A stretch of DNA of 64,000 bases from Epiperipatus broadwayi (Eukaryota > Onychophora > Udeonychophora > Euonychophora > Peripatidae): positions 2,163,767-2,227,766 of the forward strand of contig JAQFVV010012416.1 of assembly GCA_028023455.1 (NCBI GenBank), given 5' to 3'. This document shows positions 11,981 to 24,550 of the stretch, piece after piece. The stretch's first letter is position 1. Every line of letters begins with the position of its first letter. The notes below the pieces were generated by a model. That model saw only the letters and a list, made by a program, of their open reading frames with translations, searched no databases and was not told where the DNA came from. The position numbers and the translations under genes are program-made.

Positions 11981-12059
11981 AAGGTTTTCTATTTGAAGTG
12001 CTTAAATTAGACTAGGAAAGATATAAAAGATATATGGTTGTATAAATCATGTATAAATA
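11051..12059. other. unassigned, with a GC-richer patch and (TA)n
   Basis: Bases 11085-11190 are strikingly richer in G+C (for example CCTGGGCCCCCTCCTGACAA) than their surroundings; they might be the 5' part of the neighbouring RTE element or an unrelated insertion. Bases 11899-11977 are a (TA)n microsatellite. Confidence 0.5.
11899..11977. repeat. (TA)n microsatellite
   Basis: About 39 uninterrupted TA units. Confidence 0.98.
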
Positions 12060-12144
12060 TGATAAAAGAGGTGAAAAATGGTTTTAAGTGTAGATAATTT
12101 AAAGAGAAAGTTGGGAGAAATGGAGGAAAATATAGATAAGGATA

Positions 12145-12815
12145 GTGACAAGAGATATGGATGACAAAACAAGTAGTGCAATGGAGATAGTTAGACAAAG
12201 AATAAGTAAGAAAGTGGAAGAGGTAAAGAATGTAGAAATAAAATTAAAAGCAGTAGACCTTAAGTGTGAGCAGAACAAGAAATTAATGAATAGAATTGAT
12301 AAGGAAAAAATAGATAAGGAAGAACAGAAAGTGGAAAAGAATGTTAAAGATGAAGTAGGGAAAGTAAACTATGAGACAATATTTATAGGAGACTCACTAA
12401 TTAAAAAATATGGAGATGTAAGTGCAAGGGAAAACAGAAATAAGTATGTAAGAGTATGTTTACCTGGGGATAGAATTAGGAATGATACAGATAAGCTAAA
12501 GAAACATGAGAGTAGAGATGTTTGTTATGGTAGAAGCAAATAATTTATCAGAGATATTAGACAGAGTAGTGTATAAGTACAAAGAATTAATTAGTAGTTT
12601 GAATAAGGTTAAAGGAAAAGTAGGAGTAGTTGGATTATTACCAAGATATGTCAATAAGTATATGTTAGATAGGGCATGTTCTATAAATAAGAGATTGAAA
12701 AAATTATGCAAATGTTATCTTTGTGGAAATGTGGAATTTTTTTATTAGAAAGACAGTGTTATACAATAAAGATGGATTGCATTTAGGTAAAACAAGAAAG
12801 TGTAGTATTGGAGAG
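12145..12815 (+). pseudogene. LINE ORF1: coiled coil plus SGNH esterase
   Basis: The first open frame (133 codons from 12145) has a charged, heptad-like region at residues 15-72, then YETIFIGDSLIKK with the GDSL nucleophile motif (residues 82-85) and LPGDRIRND (about 106-114). After a frame change near 12510 the protein continues with VEANNLS and GVVGLLPR. A third frame gives DGLHLGKT at 12771-12794, the Asp-x-x-His of the catalytic triad. This block order is that of the esterase domain in ORF1 of CR1/L2-clade LINEs, thought to act in RNP or membrane association. Two frameshifts inactivate it. Confidence 0.75.
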
Positions 12816-12999
12816 TTAGATTTATAAAAAAATGTTATAGTTCAGGAAACTTATAAAAGAGAGTAAGGTTTTAAATTACAGTATTATCAAAAAAAAGGTT
12901 AAGAGTGGGTCTGTAAAGCTAATGATAAACAAACTAATTACAAATGTAATAGAGAAGAAAGAGTCAAAAGAATTTAAAAAGGATAGTAAGAAATGAAGA

Positions 13000-15900
13000 A
13001 ATTGTTAAAATTGAATATGCAAGATGATAGGAGATGAAGGGCTTGAGGTATTAGCACTAATAAAAACATATTTAGAGAAGAAGAACATATAATGGAAAAT
13101 TTAGTACAACAGGATATAAATAGAAAAAAGGGATGGTAGTATAGAAGTTATGTCAAAAGAATATTTAAAAACTGTGAAATGCCTAGACCATTTGTGGTTT
13201 GAGATAAGGTTATGAAGACAAGAATGGATTGTAGCTATAGTATATATGATCATTGGAGATAGTCAATCTATAATGGAGTATAACATTAGCATATATGTCT
13301 AGTTAAGGATATACAGAGTTTCAAAAAAGTGGGGAGAAAATAATGGTTATAGGGGATATGAATGGGCAGATTTTGATGATGTGGATAACAAGAATAGACA
13401 GGTTTTGAAAATTTTTTGTTAGAGAGTGAATTTGAGAAACTAGAAATTTATCAGATATTTACAAGGGGCAATACACATGGTCTAGAAATAATATATTTCA
13501 CACAGTATATTATGTATTAGTAGAGAAAGAGGGAATGAATAAAGTATGAAAAATTAAAATATTTGATAATGAAAAAAGAGTATGTAATAGTGATCATAAT
13601 TTTCTTTATAATAGAAATGATTAGTAATGTGATTGAAAATAAAGTAGAAAGATACTGAAAGAGTGAATGACAATAATAAATTAGAAGAATATAAAATAAA
13701 AGTAGAAGAAATCATGGAAGAGTTTGTTGGGGAGGCATATACAAACTGGTATGGTGAAGTAAAAAAAGTGGCAAATAGGATTTTGGGTGACAATATTCAG
13801 AAGAATAAAAGTAATAAAAAAGTGAGAATTAAGTAAAAGTGCGAAACAGAGAAAAAAGTATACAGAAAATATAAATGTGCCATTAAAAACAAAGAAAGTG
13901 AAAAATATGTTAAAATTAAATGGGAAAACTATTTTTAAAAAAAGAAGTTGGCTAAAATAGATAATTATATAAAGAGAATGAAATTAAATAGTAAATTATT
14001 GAAGGATATTAATAAAAGTGGAAGAGATAGGAATAAAAATTTTTGATAATATATTAAAAAAAGAAATGTAGGGGAGAGAGAATGGTGAGGAAAAAAAGTA
14101 TAGCTCAAGAGAAGAATTAGAGACAATCTTAAATAAGTATGTAATGGATATAGAAAAAGATGCTAGATGTGAAGAAGAGTAATTATAAACATAAAAGCAC
14201 ATAGTAAAGGAAATATTAGTTTTACAAAAAATAAACTGAATGAGGTAGGGAAGAAGCTGAAAAGTTGAAAGTCAAGAGGTTTAGATGGATGGGCAGCAGA
14301 GATGGTAATACATTTGGAAAATAGGGCAAAAATAAATCTATTATTATGTTTTAATAAGATGATACAAAAAACAGAATTTCCAGATAGCTGGAATAATGCA
14401 AGAGTGAGACTATTATTTAAAGAAAATGGTAAGGACCATAGGTGGATACTCATTTAAGACCAGTAGTGGTACTGATGGTATTCTATAAAGTTTTTGCATA
14501 CATGGTGGTATGAAGGATTGAAAAATGGATGGAGGAAAATAATATTATGGTAGAAATGCAAGGCAGTTTTAGAATGGATAGGCATATAGAAGATAGTTTA
14601 TTTGTAGTCACAGAAGTTATAGATATGTGGAATACAGGTAGGCAGTTATACCTGATCTTTATAGATATAGAGAAGGCATAGGATACAGTAAACAGAAATA
14701 TTACTATGAATAAGTTTAGTAAATTTGTGAATGAATTTACCTTTAGTGAATATTATTAAGAGATTATACGAAAAGAATTACTACAAATATCAATTAAGGA
14801 AACATAGAATGTTAGAGTTAAAAATGGGGTGGGACTAAGGCAAAGCTGCTCTAAGTACTCATTTTGTTTTTGTTAATATTTGAGAAAAATGGAGAGAGCA
14901 ATAGAGAGACTAGAAAGAGGGATAGAGATAACATTAATAGCTGGCAAGGACATGTATACATTATCAGATTTTTTTATTTGCTGATGATATCTTCTTGTGC
15001 ACAGAAAGTAGAGAAGCTATGGAAGGTATGCTGAAGACTTGTGCAAGGTTGGGTAAAAAGATGGGGATTTAATGAAAAAACTAAAAAATAATGATGATTA
15101 ATGCTGGAGAGAAAGAAGAGAAAGAATTTTTTTGGGAGATGAAAAAATAAATATGATGAATAGGTATATCCATTTGGGAATTGTCTTAAGTAGTCAGAAG
15201 AATTGCTTGGATAAATGGTGAAAAAAAAAGACAAATGAAGCAAAGAAAAGAAAGAGACTGATAAAGAAGCTAACAGTGTTTTCATATAATAAATATGATG
15301 TAGCAAGAATTGCATAGAAAACAGTAGCAGGGTTAAATTATGGTAATGATGTGTAGTGTGTTAATAAAGGAGTGTCAGATTACTCAGAAAAAATACAAAA
15401 GAGAAGGAGGTGAACTATCAAATTTTTATATGAAAGATGCAAAAAGCAAAATGAAAATGTTCGGTAGATTGCAATTTATGGTTAGTAAGAGAATAGCCAA
15501 AATAGTCTTTAATTGGATTATGAGTAAAGGACAGGCAACAAAATGAGTGAAAAAGATAATATGGTCTGCAGAAGATTTGAATAAAAACTTTATGTCAATA
15601 TACTTGTACAAAAGGTGGGATGATTGTGTTAGAATAATTGTTGAGTGTTATAGTGGCAAAAAATGGGATTGAAGAATAGATGCATTAATAAAAGATAGGG
15701 AGCTGGATAAATGGAGAACCAGTATGGAGAATGAAAAGCCTTTAAATATATATAGACGTAAACAAAATATGGATATGAGGTAATTTACGATAATAGCAAG
15801 GAAAGTAGTTTACTGCTTAAGGCTCGAACAGGATCATTAGCAACAAGGGAATATGCACATAATTGGAGGAGTGTGTGTGATTTAATCTGAAAGTTATATA

Positions 15901-16115
15901 CGGAAGGCATGGAATATGTTAGGCATCTACTAATTGAATATAAATGCTTACAAGCAGAAAGGATACAAATAATGAAGTTGTGGGAGAATAAATATAAACA
16001 AAGTGATTATGCAGAAAGCGGATTCTTGGTTTTTATGCTAGGTTTGTAAAAAGATAAAGGGAATCTAGATATAAAAGTCATAGAGTGGACAAAGATGATG
16101 TTGTTGAAATGAGAT
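13000..16115 (+). pseudogene. LINE ORF2: APE endonuclease and reverse transcriptase
   Basis: APE-type endonuclease motifs appear as IGDMNG (about 13349-13366), YTWSRNN with a following VLVEKE, and NSDHNF (13586-13603). RT follows: SRGLDGWAAEM near 14272, FIDIEKA then a stop then DTV at about 14659-14690 (motif A), FADD at 14977-14988 (motif C). The C-terminal part from about 15430 (DAKSKMKMFGRLQFM) to 16110 corresponds to the thumb and CCHC tail of the minus-strand copy. Numerous stops and frame changes. Its value is that it shows the endonuclease and ORF1 absent from the younger copy. Confidence 0.8.
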
Positions 16116-16215
16116 GGAGTAGGATAGAGAAGAATATGGGAAAAACTTAGCATGGGGAATGGAAAGGGAAGGGAAGGTGGCAACAGGTTTCTCTGAGTAT
16201 TTCAGGTTTCTTAGG

Positions 16216-18744
16216 TAACACATAAAAAATCTTTTCATTTATATAAATATATTCATATACTTTTTTTAAAACTTTCGTTTTACATTTACTCAATAAATGG
16301 AGATAGTGTTTTTTAATAAGACTTATTCCTCAGTAGAAAAGATTGTTATATTTAAGACAGTTCAAAATGTAAACAATAATTGGATATAAGCTGCAAAATA
16401 CAGCTAAATCTGTAATTAATTTTTTTGAATTTAAAATGTTATAGATATAATATTCAACAACACTAGTTTTACATTTAAATTTGTTTTTAATATTTAATGA
16501 GAGATTATATGCATGTAATAATGGTGTTATTTTTTTCCACATTTTTTTTTTTTTTTTTGATAATGATAAAGTTATAAGAATGTTTATCTATATCATTTTA
16601 AAATAAATTATTTATTTTAAAATTATTATTCTATATTATTCACAAAAAATATTATTCAAAAATTGCTATAAAATATTTGTATTTTTTCACAAAAATATAT
16701 TTTATTAATTTTCGCAAATTTATATTTTATTAAAGCATCATCTATATTGCGCATTTTTTTTGATATAACTGAAAAATCAAAGTATATAAAAGCCAGTAGC
16801 ATTCCATTCAATAAGAACTTAATTTATAATGAATATATATATAAACTTTAAGTCTAGCTTTAGCAAAAATGTTCTGCACTGAGTGCACGCACAGTTGAGC
16901 AAATTTAAATATCAACCGATATTCATTAGTAATTAATTGTCCACACTCTTTTGAGAATGTCTTTTGAGAATGTATTTTTTATATCATAAATTAATCTTTG
17001 TAATAATTTGTAAATAACAAAGCACATTTTACATCGATACGTAATTATAAAATATTAACATGGAAGCACACTTTCATAATGCCATATCTCTTCTACGGTC
17101 ACCCAAGTGGTCTTACACATGAGAGACAGCTGGTTAACAATACTTGTAAAACTGACTAATAAAAAGTATCACTGAAATTCTTGAAGGGTTATTAACCAAA
17201 AATAATAATATTTTCTAATAAATATTTAAAAGTAATAATGTAAAAAGTTAGTTTGATTATTAAATAAGGAAGAATTTAATTGAGAACAAAGTCTAAATAA
17301 TATTATTCATGAATCAAAAAAAAAAAAAGGTAGGAATTGAAAAAAAAAAAAGTACTTAAAATTGTAAATGAAAGAATGTATATGGAATGAGTGTTTAAAT
17401 GTTACATTTCTTCAAAAACTAAGCAATAAAACTTTAAAGAATCGGAATTTTGGTTTAATTATATAAAAATAATAAGGTAATTAAAAAGGATTAATATTTT
17501 ATTTTACGATGGCATTTTTATGCTTTTTTTTTTGTCTTGGAGATAACAGAGTAAGAAAATAAATCATAATTAAGTAGATCTGATGCAGCTTTTGTTTCAA
17601 AATAAAAATTTAATTAAGTAGCTAATTACAGTATATAACATTTTTTCTCTTAATTAAATGTAACTAAGGCATTAAAGGGTTGAAAAACAAATGTCACACT
17701 TAGCATATATAAAGTGTGAGTTTCTTTGAAGCTCTCTCTATGACTGCTCTTTGAAGCGGGACATTACAAAGGCCAATATTATATTTGGTGGCTAAAAAGT
17801 AGAAAAGCCACCATCTTGGATCCTATATTTGTCAGTTTGAATATGCTATTCTAAAAAAGTTACAACTAACAATACAACTGAAAAATGTGATGATGAACCA
17901 GAAATTATTTATGTAGCAACTTTCACTAAACAAAAGTGTAAACCAGAGGGGAAAAGTTCAAAATCTGTCAAGGAAAATAATATATGACATTTTAGCTTTG
18001 ACTTTTAAAAAATACATGCGCATGTCTCCAAGTAAATCCGCAGCATGAATTATAAAGTCCTGCAATAAGCCACTGAAATAATTTATCTGAAGAAGTATTC
18101 GATCATGGTTTTATATGTATGTAAATGATATAAATTATTTTAAAAAAATTGTTTATAATTTAAACATATTTTTGCTCTGATCTCCAAAAAGGTATTATAT
18201 ATATATATATAGTGTAAATAAAATTATTAATTAATTACATGTACATTTAGTTTTCAAATTAATACAAATTGTCAAGTGGTATATGCTATAATGATGTGAA
18301 TGATTTGCTTTGTTGTCTTTTTCTAAACTGATTTAAAAGAAGCAACTCTCATAATGGTTTAATTTTCTTATCGTTTAATTTTAAAGAGATTATAAATATC
18401 AAATATTCATTTCTTGTTATACTAAATAGTTTTAAAAATTGGTATTGATTAACCGTCAATGGTTACAACGCAGTTTACAAATGTTCAGATTTCAAGTATT
18501 ATTTAATACTGGTCCTAAGAAGAGTATGTGCTTTATTATACAAATATCATTTCAAAAATTGATTTTTTATTATAAATATTATTTACAATAAATATTAAAA
18601 AATTTATATAAAATTTAAAAAATATAACCATAAAATCATGAAAATAGAGAAATAAAATTATTTTTGTTTAGTTGATTGATTTTATACAATCAGTTATTCT
18701 AATAAAATAAATTTACTTTTTGTTATTGTAGTCTTTAGTTTATA
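16216..18744. other. unassigned AT-rich DNA
   Basis: No gene recognised. ATATAAAAGCCAGTAGCATT near 16785-16805 resembles GATATAAAAGCCAATAGTAT at 32510, just upstream of the family A element, and may be a fragment of the same Penelope-like terminal repeat including a TATA-like sequence. Confidence 0.4.
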
Positions 18745-18895
18745 AGTTTTATGAATAGGGGGATTTGAACTCAGGGTTTTCAGTCTATTTATCCTCTATT
18801 CTATTTCAAGCAACTGATACCCATGATCATGCACAGATACATGATTCCCAATATGCACATTTCATACAGAACTAGTATTCATTATATTTATCTTA
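18745..18895 (-). mobile_element. Hammerhead family B element, diverged minus copy
   Basis: The reverse complement ends in the B-box GAGTTCAAATCCCCC (from 18775 down) and carries a hammerhead relic at 18845-18890: GAAA intact (complement of 18860-18863) and stem II ATAC/GTAT paired, but the core reads ATAATGA. An old copy. Confidence 0.55.
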
Positions 18896-19525
18896 AAAAC
18901 TAAAAAAAAAAAAAAGATAATTTTAAAAAGGTTAAATTTTTTTTCAACCATTTTCATACAAACACTATGAGATATCATGAAACGAGAAAAGGGGGGGGGG
19001 GCATAAAATTTATATTATATGAACTGAATTCAAACTAATTTAATTTTTGCAAAATAGAGACATATGTAGGAATGTAATGAGATGGACGCCTCTTCAATTA
19101 AAAAAATACTATGAAATTAAGTCATTTGAAATTTTATAGTTATATAGTATATCACTTGTAATAGTTGAGGATTAAAATGCATCTTTCTTAAAAAGACCTG
19201 TATTTAAACAGGATTCTAATATACATGAAAAATGTTCCAATGTGCATAAAATTCCCAAGAACTAGAATAAATGGTCATTAAAAGGGAAAAAACCCAGCTC
19301 TGTAATCACTGCAATTTTAAATTAAACAGATAAATTGATTGTTTTAGACATAATGGGTATTTTTGTCCATAGATTTGACCCTTGCATTAATATGAAGTAA
19401 AATATATTTTTATATGCATAAACTTATTATATAAATACAGTGATTTAGATCATTTGTTTATATATAAGTATATAATGAATAACAAATACATAGAATATAA
19501 TAAAGATAACAAAGAAATAATTAAT
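18896..19525. other. unassigned AT-rich DNA with a G11 tract
   Basis: A run of about eleven G lies near 18991-19001. Nothing else recognised. Confidence 0.4.
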
Positions 19526-19830
19526 GGAGTATATATGATATAATGCAGCAATGTTTAGATAATGGGATTGATAACAAATATGTGGGAGAAACTAAAAATT
19601 CTATAAAAACAAGATTAAAACATGTCAGATAATAAGCCACTGATATATATATATATATATGATTATATGAATGAAACAGAACAAACATTTACACAAAGTT
19701 CAATAAAAATGATTTACAGACAATATTAAAAAAATAAAAATAAAAGACGCAATATTAATAAAAAGTATAAAACCAACATTTAATAGGGATTAGGATGATA
19801 TTGGTATAAATATACTTCTTAAAAAGGTAT
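19526..19830 (+). pseudogene. Penelope-like element GIY-YIG endonuclease relic
   Basis: GVYMI, stop, CSN at 19526-19552, then in another frame KYVGETKNSIKTRLKHVR, then DAILIKSIKPTFNRD near 19747-19795. These match the GIY...CxxC...YVGET...TRLxxH and ...IKxxKPxxNRD blocks of Penelope-like endonucleases. Stops and a TA-microsatellite insertion break it. No RT domain is visible upstream. Confidence 0.65.
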
Positions 19831-20000
19831 ATATAGAAATATATAAAGAGAGAATTACTTATAAATAAATTATGGGTTGTAAAAATGGTTGCATAGGAGT
19901 ATAAACATGAATATATTTATAAATAAATTACATATTGAAGAAAAAAATTAGCATAATATTTATATATAAAACAATATAATATAAATTTATATGAGAGATT
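19831..20000. other. AT-rich spacer
   Basis: Continuation of simple AT-rich sequence between the endonuclease relic and the TAA repeat. Confidence 0.3.
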
Positions 20001-20107
<107 letters not shown>

Positions 20108-21205
20108 GTGTATATATAAATAACAAGTTGTAATGATTATAGATATAGTTCGTTTAAATAATATATAATAGAGGAAGCTAGGGTATAAGATGAATTAAAA
20201 CAATTTTTTTTGCTTTTAAACAATTAAAGTAAAAAATGGGAAAGTTAAAAGATTACAATATTTATAGTCTTTAGATAGTAAAAAAAAGATAAATATAAAA
20301 TATTAATAATGGAGGAATTAATAAGAAATAATAGATATTATATAATTTAAAAATTAAAAAGAATATTAAGAAATGAATTAATATTGAACTGAGAATTATA
20401 TGAAAATAAAATTATTAAGTATTTTATTAAGGTGGAGCTAATAAAACTAAAATTTAAGTTTATAAGGAATAGAAGTAATTAGGAGATTATTAAAAATAAT
20501 AAAAATGAATAATATGTTTAAATTAATAGTTGTTCATGAACATTCAGGAATACACATGTATAATTTATATTTATATTGCATATTTTATTTTATATTACAT
20601 TTATTTCAGTTTTATTATGTTTTGTTATATTTTATGTTGCTTTTTATTTTTTTATTTTTTTTTACTAATTTTATTGTTTACATTTTTACAGTATTATTTA
20701 TGTAGTTGTGTATTTTTGGACAGTCAAAATGTAAGATTGTGTTTGCACATATATACAATAAAAAGTTTTTGCTAAAAAGTATTCAAAGTAGAGTGGATAA
20801 ATAGCACTTATATTAGATATTACAGCAAAATAAAGGAAGTGGTAAATTTGGTAATATATTCACTATTTATGGTATTATAACAGAAGGGATGATGATAGTA
20901 GTGATTTTGTTTACCAGGGGTAGGATCTTTAACTGACCACCTCTATAAAAGATTTAATATTAAGAATACAATTTTGGTAAGATAGAATCATCTCATTAAA
21001 TTAAGTTTACAGTTACTATTTTATGAGATAGGACCCAATGAATGGCTACCTCTTTGAATTATTATTAGTTTAAGAATGATATATGTGTAGATGTATACAT
21101 GTTTACCAAGATTAATATGGAAGGTGAAATTGGTAGAATAACTTTATTATATATATATGAAAAACAAAAACAAGTTAATCACGTAACCTGCTACCACTTG
21201 TTATT
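20108..21205. other. unassigned AT-rich DNA
   Basis: Nothing recognised. Open frames around 20505-20775 are low-complexity hydrophobic translations of T-rich DNA. Confidence 0.4.
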
Positions 21206-21388
21206 TATGTCCAAAAGATGGCGCTATACCAAAACCGCCGAACAAGTGTAAGATTTGTTTTACATAAACGAAAAAAGAGTCAGAAATTAACTACCTCTTT
21301 TATTTGCTCACCCCCAGATCAGCTGATTTCAAGCTGGTTTGCTCTCCTCAGTGGAGGATAGAGTTTATAGCGCCATCTTTTGGACATA
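21206..21388. mobile_element. Hammerhead family C element with perfect 23-bp TIRs
   Basis: Bases 21206-21228 and 21366-21388 are exact inverse complements (begins TATGTCCAAAAGATGGCG). Between them lies a hammerhead motif on the minus strand. Only one copy is seen in the window. Both ends run into TA-rich DNA, so target duplications cannot be judged. Confidence 0.75.
21304..21359 (-). ncRNA. Type-I hammerhead ribozyme motif, family C
   Basis: On the minus strand: stem I CCTCCA (complement of 21352-21357), core CTGAGGA (21345-21351), stem II GAGC/GCTT (G-U, A-U, G-C, C-G), GAAA (21327-21330), stem III segment TCAGCTGA which is fully self-complementary, predicted cleavage after AUC (3' of the complement of 21317), then TGGGGG completing a 6-bp stem I. 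All core nucleotides agree with the consensus (N7 is G). Confidence 0.75.
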
Positions 21389-22733
21389 TATATATATGTC
21401 TGTGTATGGTGGCTATGAATCTAGGTGATTAATATGTTGTATTTTTAAGATCATCAGCTTGCAGTGTTATATTCTTGATGCATTATAGGCATGTGATATT
21501 TATTGCTACTAAGCACTATTTGATCATATATTTACAGTATTAAATTATATATTACGATTTATAAATTTAATATTTTAAAATTGATCTGAAAAAAACACAG
21601 ACATTTTTCAAGGATGTCTGCGCGCTAATATTTGTTTAGTAGTATTTACCTTTCAACAAATGCTAATGAAACATTAAGCAGAAAGATAATTTAGAGATGA
21701 CATTATTAATGAAATGGCATTGCTTGCTACTAAAAGCAAATTCGACAAAACATTAATTATATATAAAGAGGAATTCAATTTAACTTAGAAAAAATAACTT
21801 AAAGGGTATTAATAATAGCTTAATCGAATATATGATTTATAAATATTTGCTAACGAATGTATATGTGCTTGAAAATTAGAAATAAGGAATTGCATGTGAA
21901 ATTATGTTATTACGAATCTGTAAATAATTCATTGTTCATTGTTGTTTGTTTAAATAATGTGATTTCAGTTGTCAGATCTGATTATCAAATCCATGTCCCA
22001 TTTTTTCCAGGAGTAACTCACATAATCCTTGATTTGGTCAGATATTATAGATACAGGATGATGTATTGGTGGTTTTAATCAATAAATGTTATGAAGAAAA
22101 TATTTTTAAATCATTAATGTAAAAATAGAATATACCCCTGGAATATTTCCTGATGACGTTTATTAGATGGTACCCAAAGTTCGATGGTAATCATGAACTC
22201 AACCCTGAATTATGAAGCAAGTATATACTTTATTTAGTATCATTATGCTTACTACATATTATTAACGTGAATATTAGTGGATTCCAAGTATAGTCACATG
22301 TTTCACAATATCCTAATACTTCTTGACCATTACAGTAGCAATCAATTTCCAAAATGAAACAAAGCAATGTTGAATAACCAAAATTTCAGAGCATGCTCAG
22401 TTTCACATTACTAAATCTATTACATTTTGAATCAGAGATTTAGTAGTGTACAAGTGAACACACTCTGGAATTTTGCTTATTAAACTTTTTTTTCCATTTT
22501 GATTGCTTGGGATATTAATATTTTATAAAACAATTACTCTTTTTAACACATTGAAGTGTGTTTTGATATTTATAAATATAAAACTTGCATCTTACAGAAC
22601 ATACTTAAGTTTTGATGTACCTCTAAAATTGAGATATTAGACTAAAGTATGTTAAAACAATGCTGAGCAATGGAAAACTATTACTAATGATGAACAAGTG
22701 TCCTTCGCTTGGTAGTAGTCTTCTGTTGCATTT
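21389..22733. other. unassigned AT-rich DNA
   Basis: No coding motif or known repeat recognised. A CTGATGA at about 22152 lacks the rest of a hammerhead. Confidence 0.4.
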
Positions 22734-22734
22734 A

Positions 22735-22773
<39 letters not shown>
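22734..22773. repeat. (TA)n(TG)n microsatellite
   Basis: TA run followed by TG run directly 5' of a family B element; it replaces the upstream part of that element. Confidence 0.95.
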
Positions 22774-22831
22774 ATAACCAGGACTAACTGATGAGTGCTG
22801 ATTCAGCATGAAATACATATATTGGAGATCA
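22772..22831 (+). ncRNA. Type-I hammerhead ribozyme motif, family B
   Basis: CTGATGA 22788-22794; stem II of six pairs GTGCTG/CAGCAT (22795-22800 with 22804-22809); GAAA 22810-22813; TACATA; predicted cleavage after AUA at 22821; stem I CTAA (22784-22787) with TTGG (22822-22825). Stem II is longer and better paired than in the 3.3-kb copy, with compensatory differences. Confidence 0.75.
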
Positions 22832-22930
22832 TTTATCTTTTTTGCATATATATGGTCATGTGTATTGGCTATATTAGATAGAGTGGATGACTGAGAGAAC
22901 TGAAAGTCTGGATTCAAATCTCCTTTAAAA
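22774..22930 (+). mobile_element. Hammerhead family B element, 5' shortened
   Basis: Starts at the hammerhead next to a microsatellite and continues through ATTTATCTTTTTTGCATATA to the B-box-like GATTCAAATCTCC near 22912. Confidence 0.75.
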
Positions 22931-24444
22931 CAAAAGAAATATAACTCAACTGAAAACTCATCTCGCCTCTGATAATGACAAGCATTGGTCATCATCCAAG
23001 ATAAATCATATTTAAAATATAAACTATACTGAAAAGAATCAGTTATAGGGTATCTTTAGTTGAAACCAAAAAATAGATAAATTGAAACAGCAGCATAAGC
23101 ATTTGAAAGACATTCAACACTCTTATCACAGCAATCTCTTTTCAAATTCAATAGGTATTGTGTAACATAAAAACATTAAAAAATAAAATAATGATTTTAA
23201 ACTCATGATTAACAAAGTGTTAACAAATCTGAAAAGGTAGGCACCCTCAGATCTTCACTCACAAAGTGGATTACATGTACACCATCACACTGTTACATAG
23301 AAAACAAACACACACACACACTGAATTGCTTGTACTGTGCATAAATGAATAATCACATTCCATTAAGCACATTACAATGATATATTTGGGAAAAAATATT
23401 TTCATAAATAAAAATATAATTCAAAAGGATTGACATTTTAAATATTTATATTATAAAGTGTTATATTCTCATTCGATTCTTCCTTTTGATGTCTTAACAA
23501 TCGGCATTTTTAAGGAAATCACACGAGCCAATAATAAAATATTAAAATGTAAAAAAAAAAAAATTGAAATAATTATTATTCAATCAAGTTGTTTAAAAAT
23601 ACATTTGAAAAATTAACATTTGAGAAAAGTTTTCTAAAAAAAAAACGTGCAGAGAAAAGTACCCAGATGTTTTCTTAAAATAGTCACATGTTAACAGGCA
23701 CGTTTCAATTCAGAAAAGAGAAACAAAAATCCAAAATTTGGATTATTTTAAACATTACACAGCAACTAATTCTAAAATAGTTGAGTATATTTAATTAATT
23801 ACTAATCATAAACACTTCTCTGTATCATAAAGAATTATGTCAAGGAAATCGATCCGGGAACCTCCTCCTGAGCAATAAAGTCGTATACCTTTTTTATATG
23901 AAAGAAATAATAAGCAAGAAGAGTTAATACAAATTCATTGTTAATATAATACATCATATAGTCTTCAATACAATCATTATAACAAATTAAAATAATGGAA
24001 CATCCAAAAAATATGAGAAAGAAACACCAGAACCTTTTTTCTTCAAGGCAAACCTAAAGTATCGCTTTGCTATTGACATCCAATTAAAACAAAATCAAGA
24101 TGTTAGAAATCTCCAATCATGTGTCCTTAAGACAAGCCACTTGATAGTTATGAATCTGAAAATAGGGAAGAAATCACAAAGTAGAAAGTATGCCAAAAAA
24201 TTAATTGGAAACATCAAAACAAGGGAATAGAAAACAGAATGATAAAACATGATTTTAACACAACTCTTGATGAAGAATCAACCACAGAATGGCATTGATG
24301 AATGACCATTAAGAATTTGTCAATTGGGAAAAAATAAGAACAAAAAAAATAGGATGATTTGTCCTGTGTATCTAAATTTCATATCCATTATCTCTGAGAC
24401 AATTCTAATTGAATATCTAATAAGTCTAATGAGACCTAAGGTAC
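22931..24444. other. unassigned AT-rich DNA
   Basis: Short (CA)n near 23308-23321. A GC-richer stretch near 23848-23885 (GATCCGGGAACCTCCTCCTG) may be a truncated tRNA-like SINE. No gene recognised. Confidence 0.35.
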
Positions 24445-24550
24445 ACTTTTCTTTTTTAAGTGTCATAGCATCATCCGGGACGCGAACCTGCAACGTGAGC
24501 AACTGCCTGCAAGTGCAAGGCAGTTACGCTGACCTCTCGACCACCAATTT
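24445..24550 (-). mobile_element. tRNA-like SINE, minus copy
   Basis: Plus-strand landmarks TGTCATAGCATCATCCGGGA and GACCTCTCGACCACCAA are the reverse complement of the SINE seen at 49.7 and 51.6 kb (A-box TTAGCYGAGAGG, B-box GGTTCGCRTCCC, tail ATGACATATG-poly(A)). Confidence 0.75.

Larger units (their letters stand above)
12060..16215 (+). mobile_element. L2/CR1-like LINE, near full length, decayed
   Basis: Same family as the minus-strand LINE at 58.1-60.2 kb but with both ORFs represented: coiled coil plus SGNH esterase, APE endonuclease, RT and a C-terminal CCHC region. The 3' end near 16190-16215 (CAACAGGTTTCTCTGAG) matches the 3' UTR of the other copies. Many stops and indels show it is old. 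The exact 5' end is uncertain and could lie a few hundred bases upstream. Confidence 0.85.

Noticed and set aside
11767-12015. Open frame with a long IYIYIY stretch
   Set aside because: A translation of the (TA)n microsatellite; the flanking residues show no family.
20505-20775. Two overlapping hydrophobic open frames as membrane proteins
   Set aside because: Low-complexity T-rich DNA read as Phe/Leu/Tyr; no start context or family similarity.
22152-22175. CTGATGA as a possible hammerhead
   Set aside because: No GAAA at the right distance and no stem I partner.
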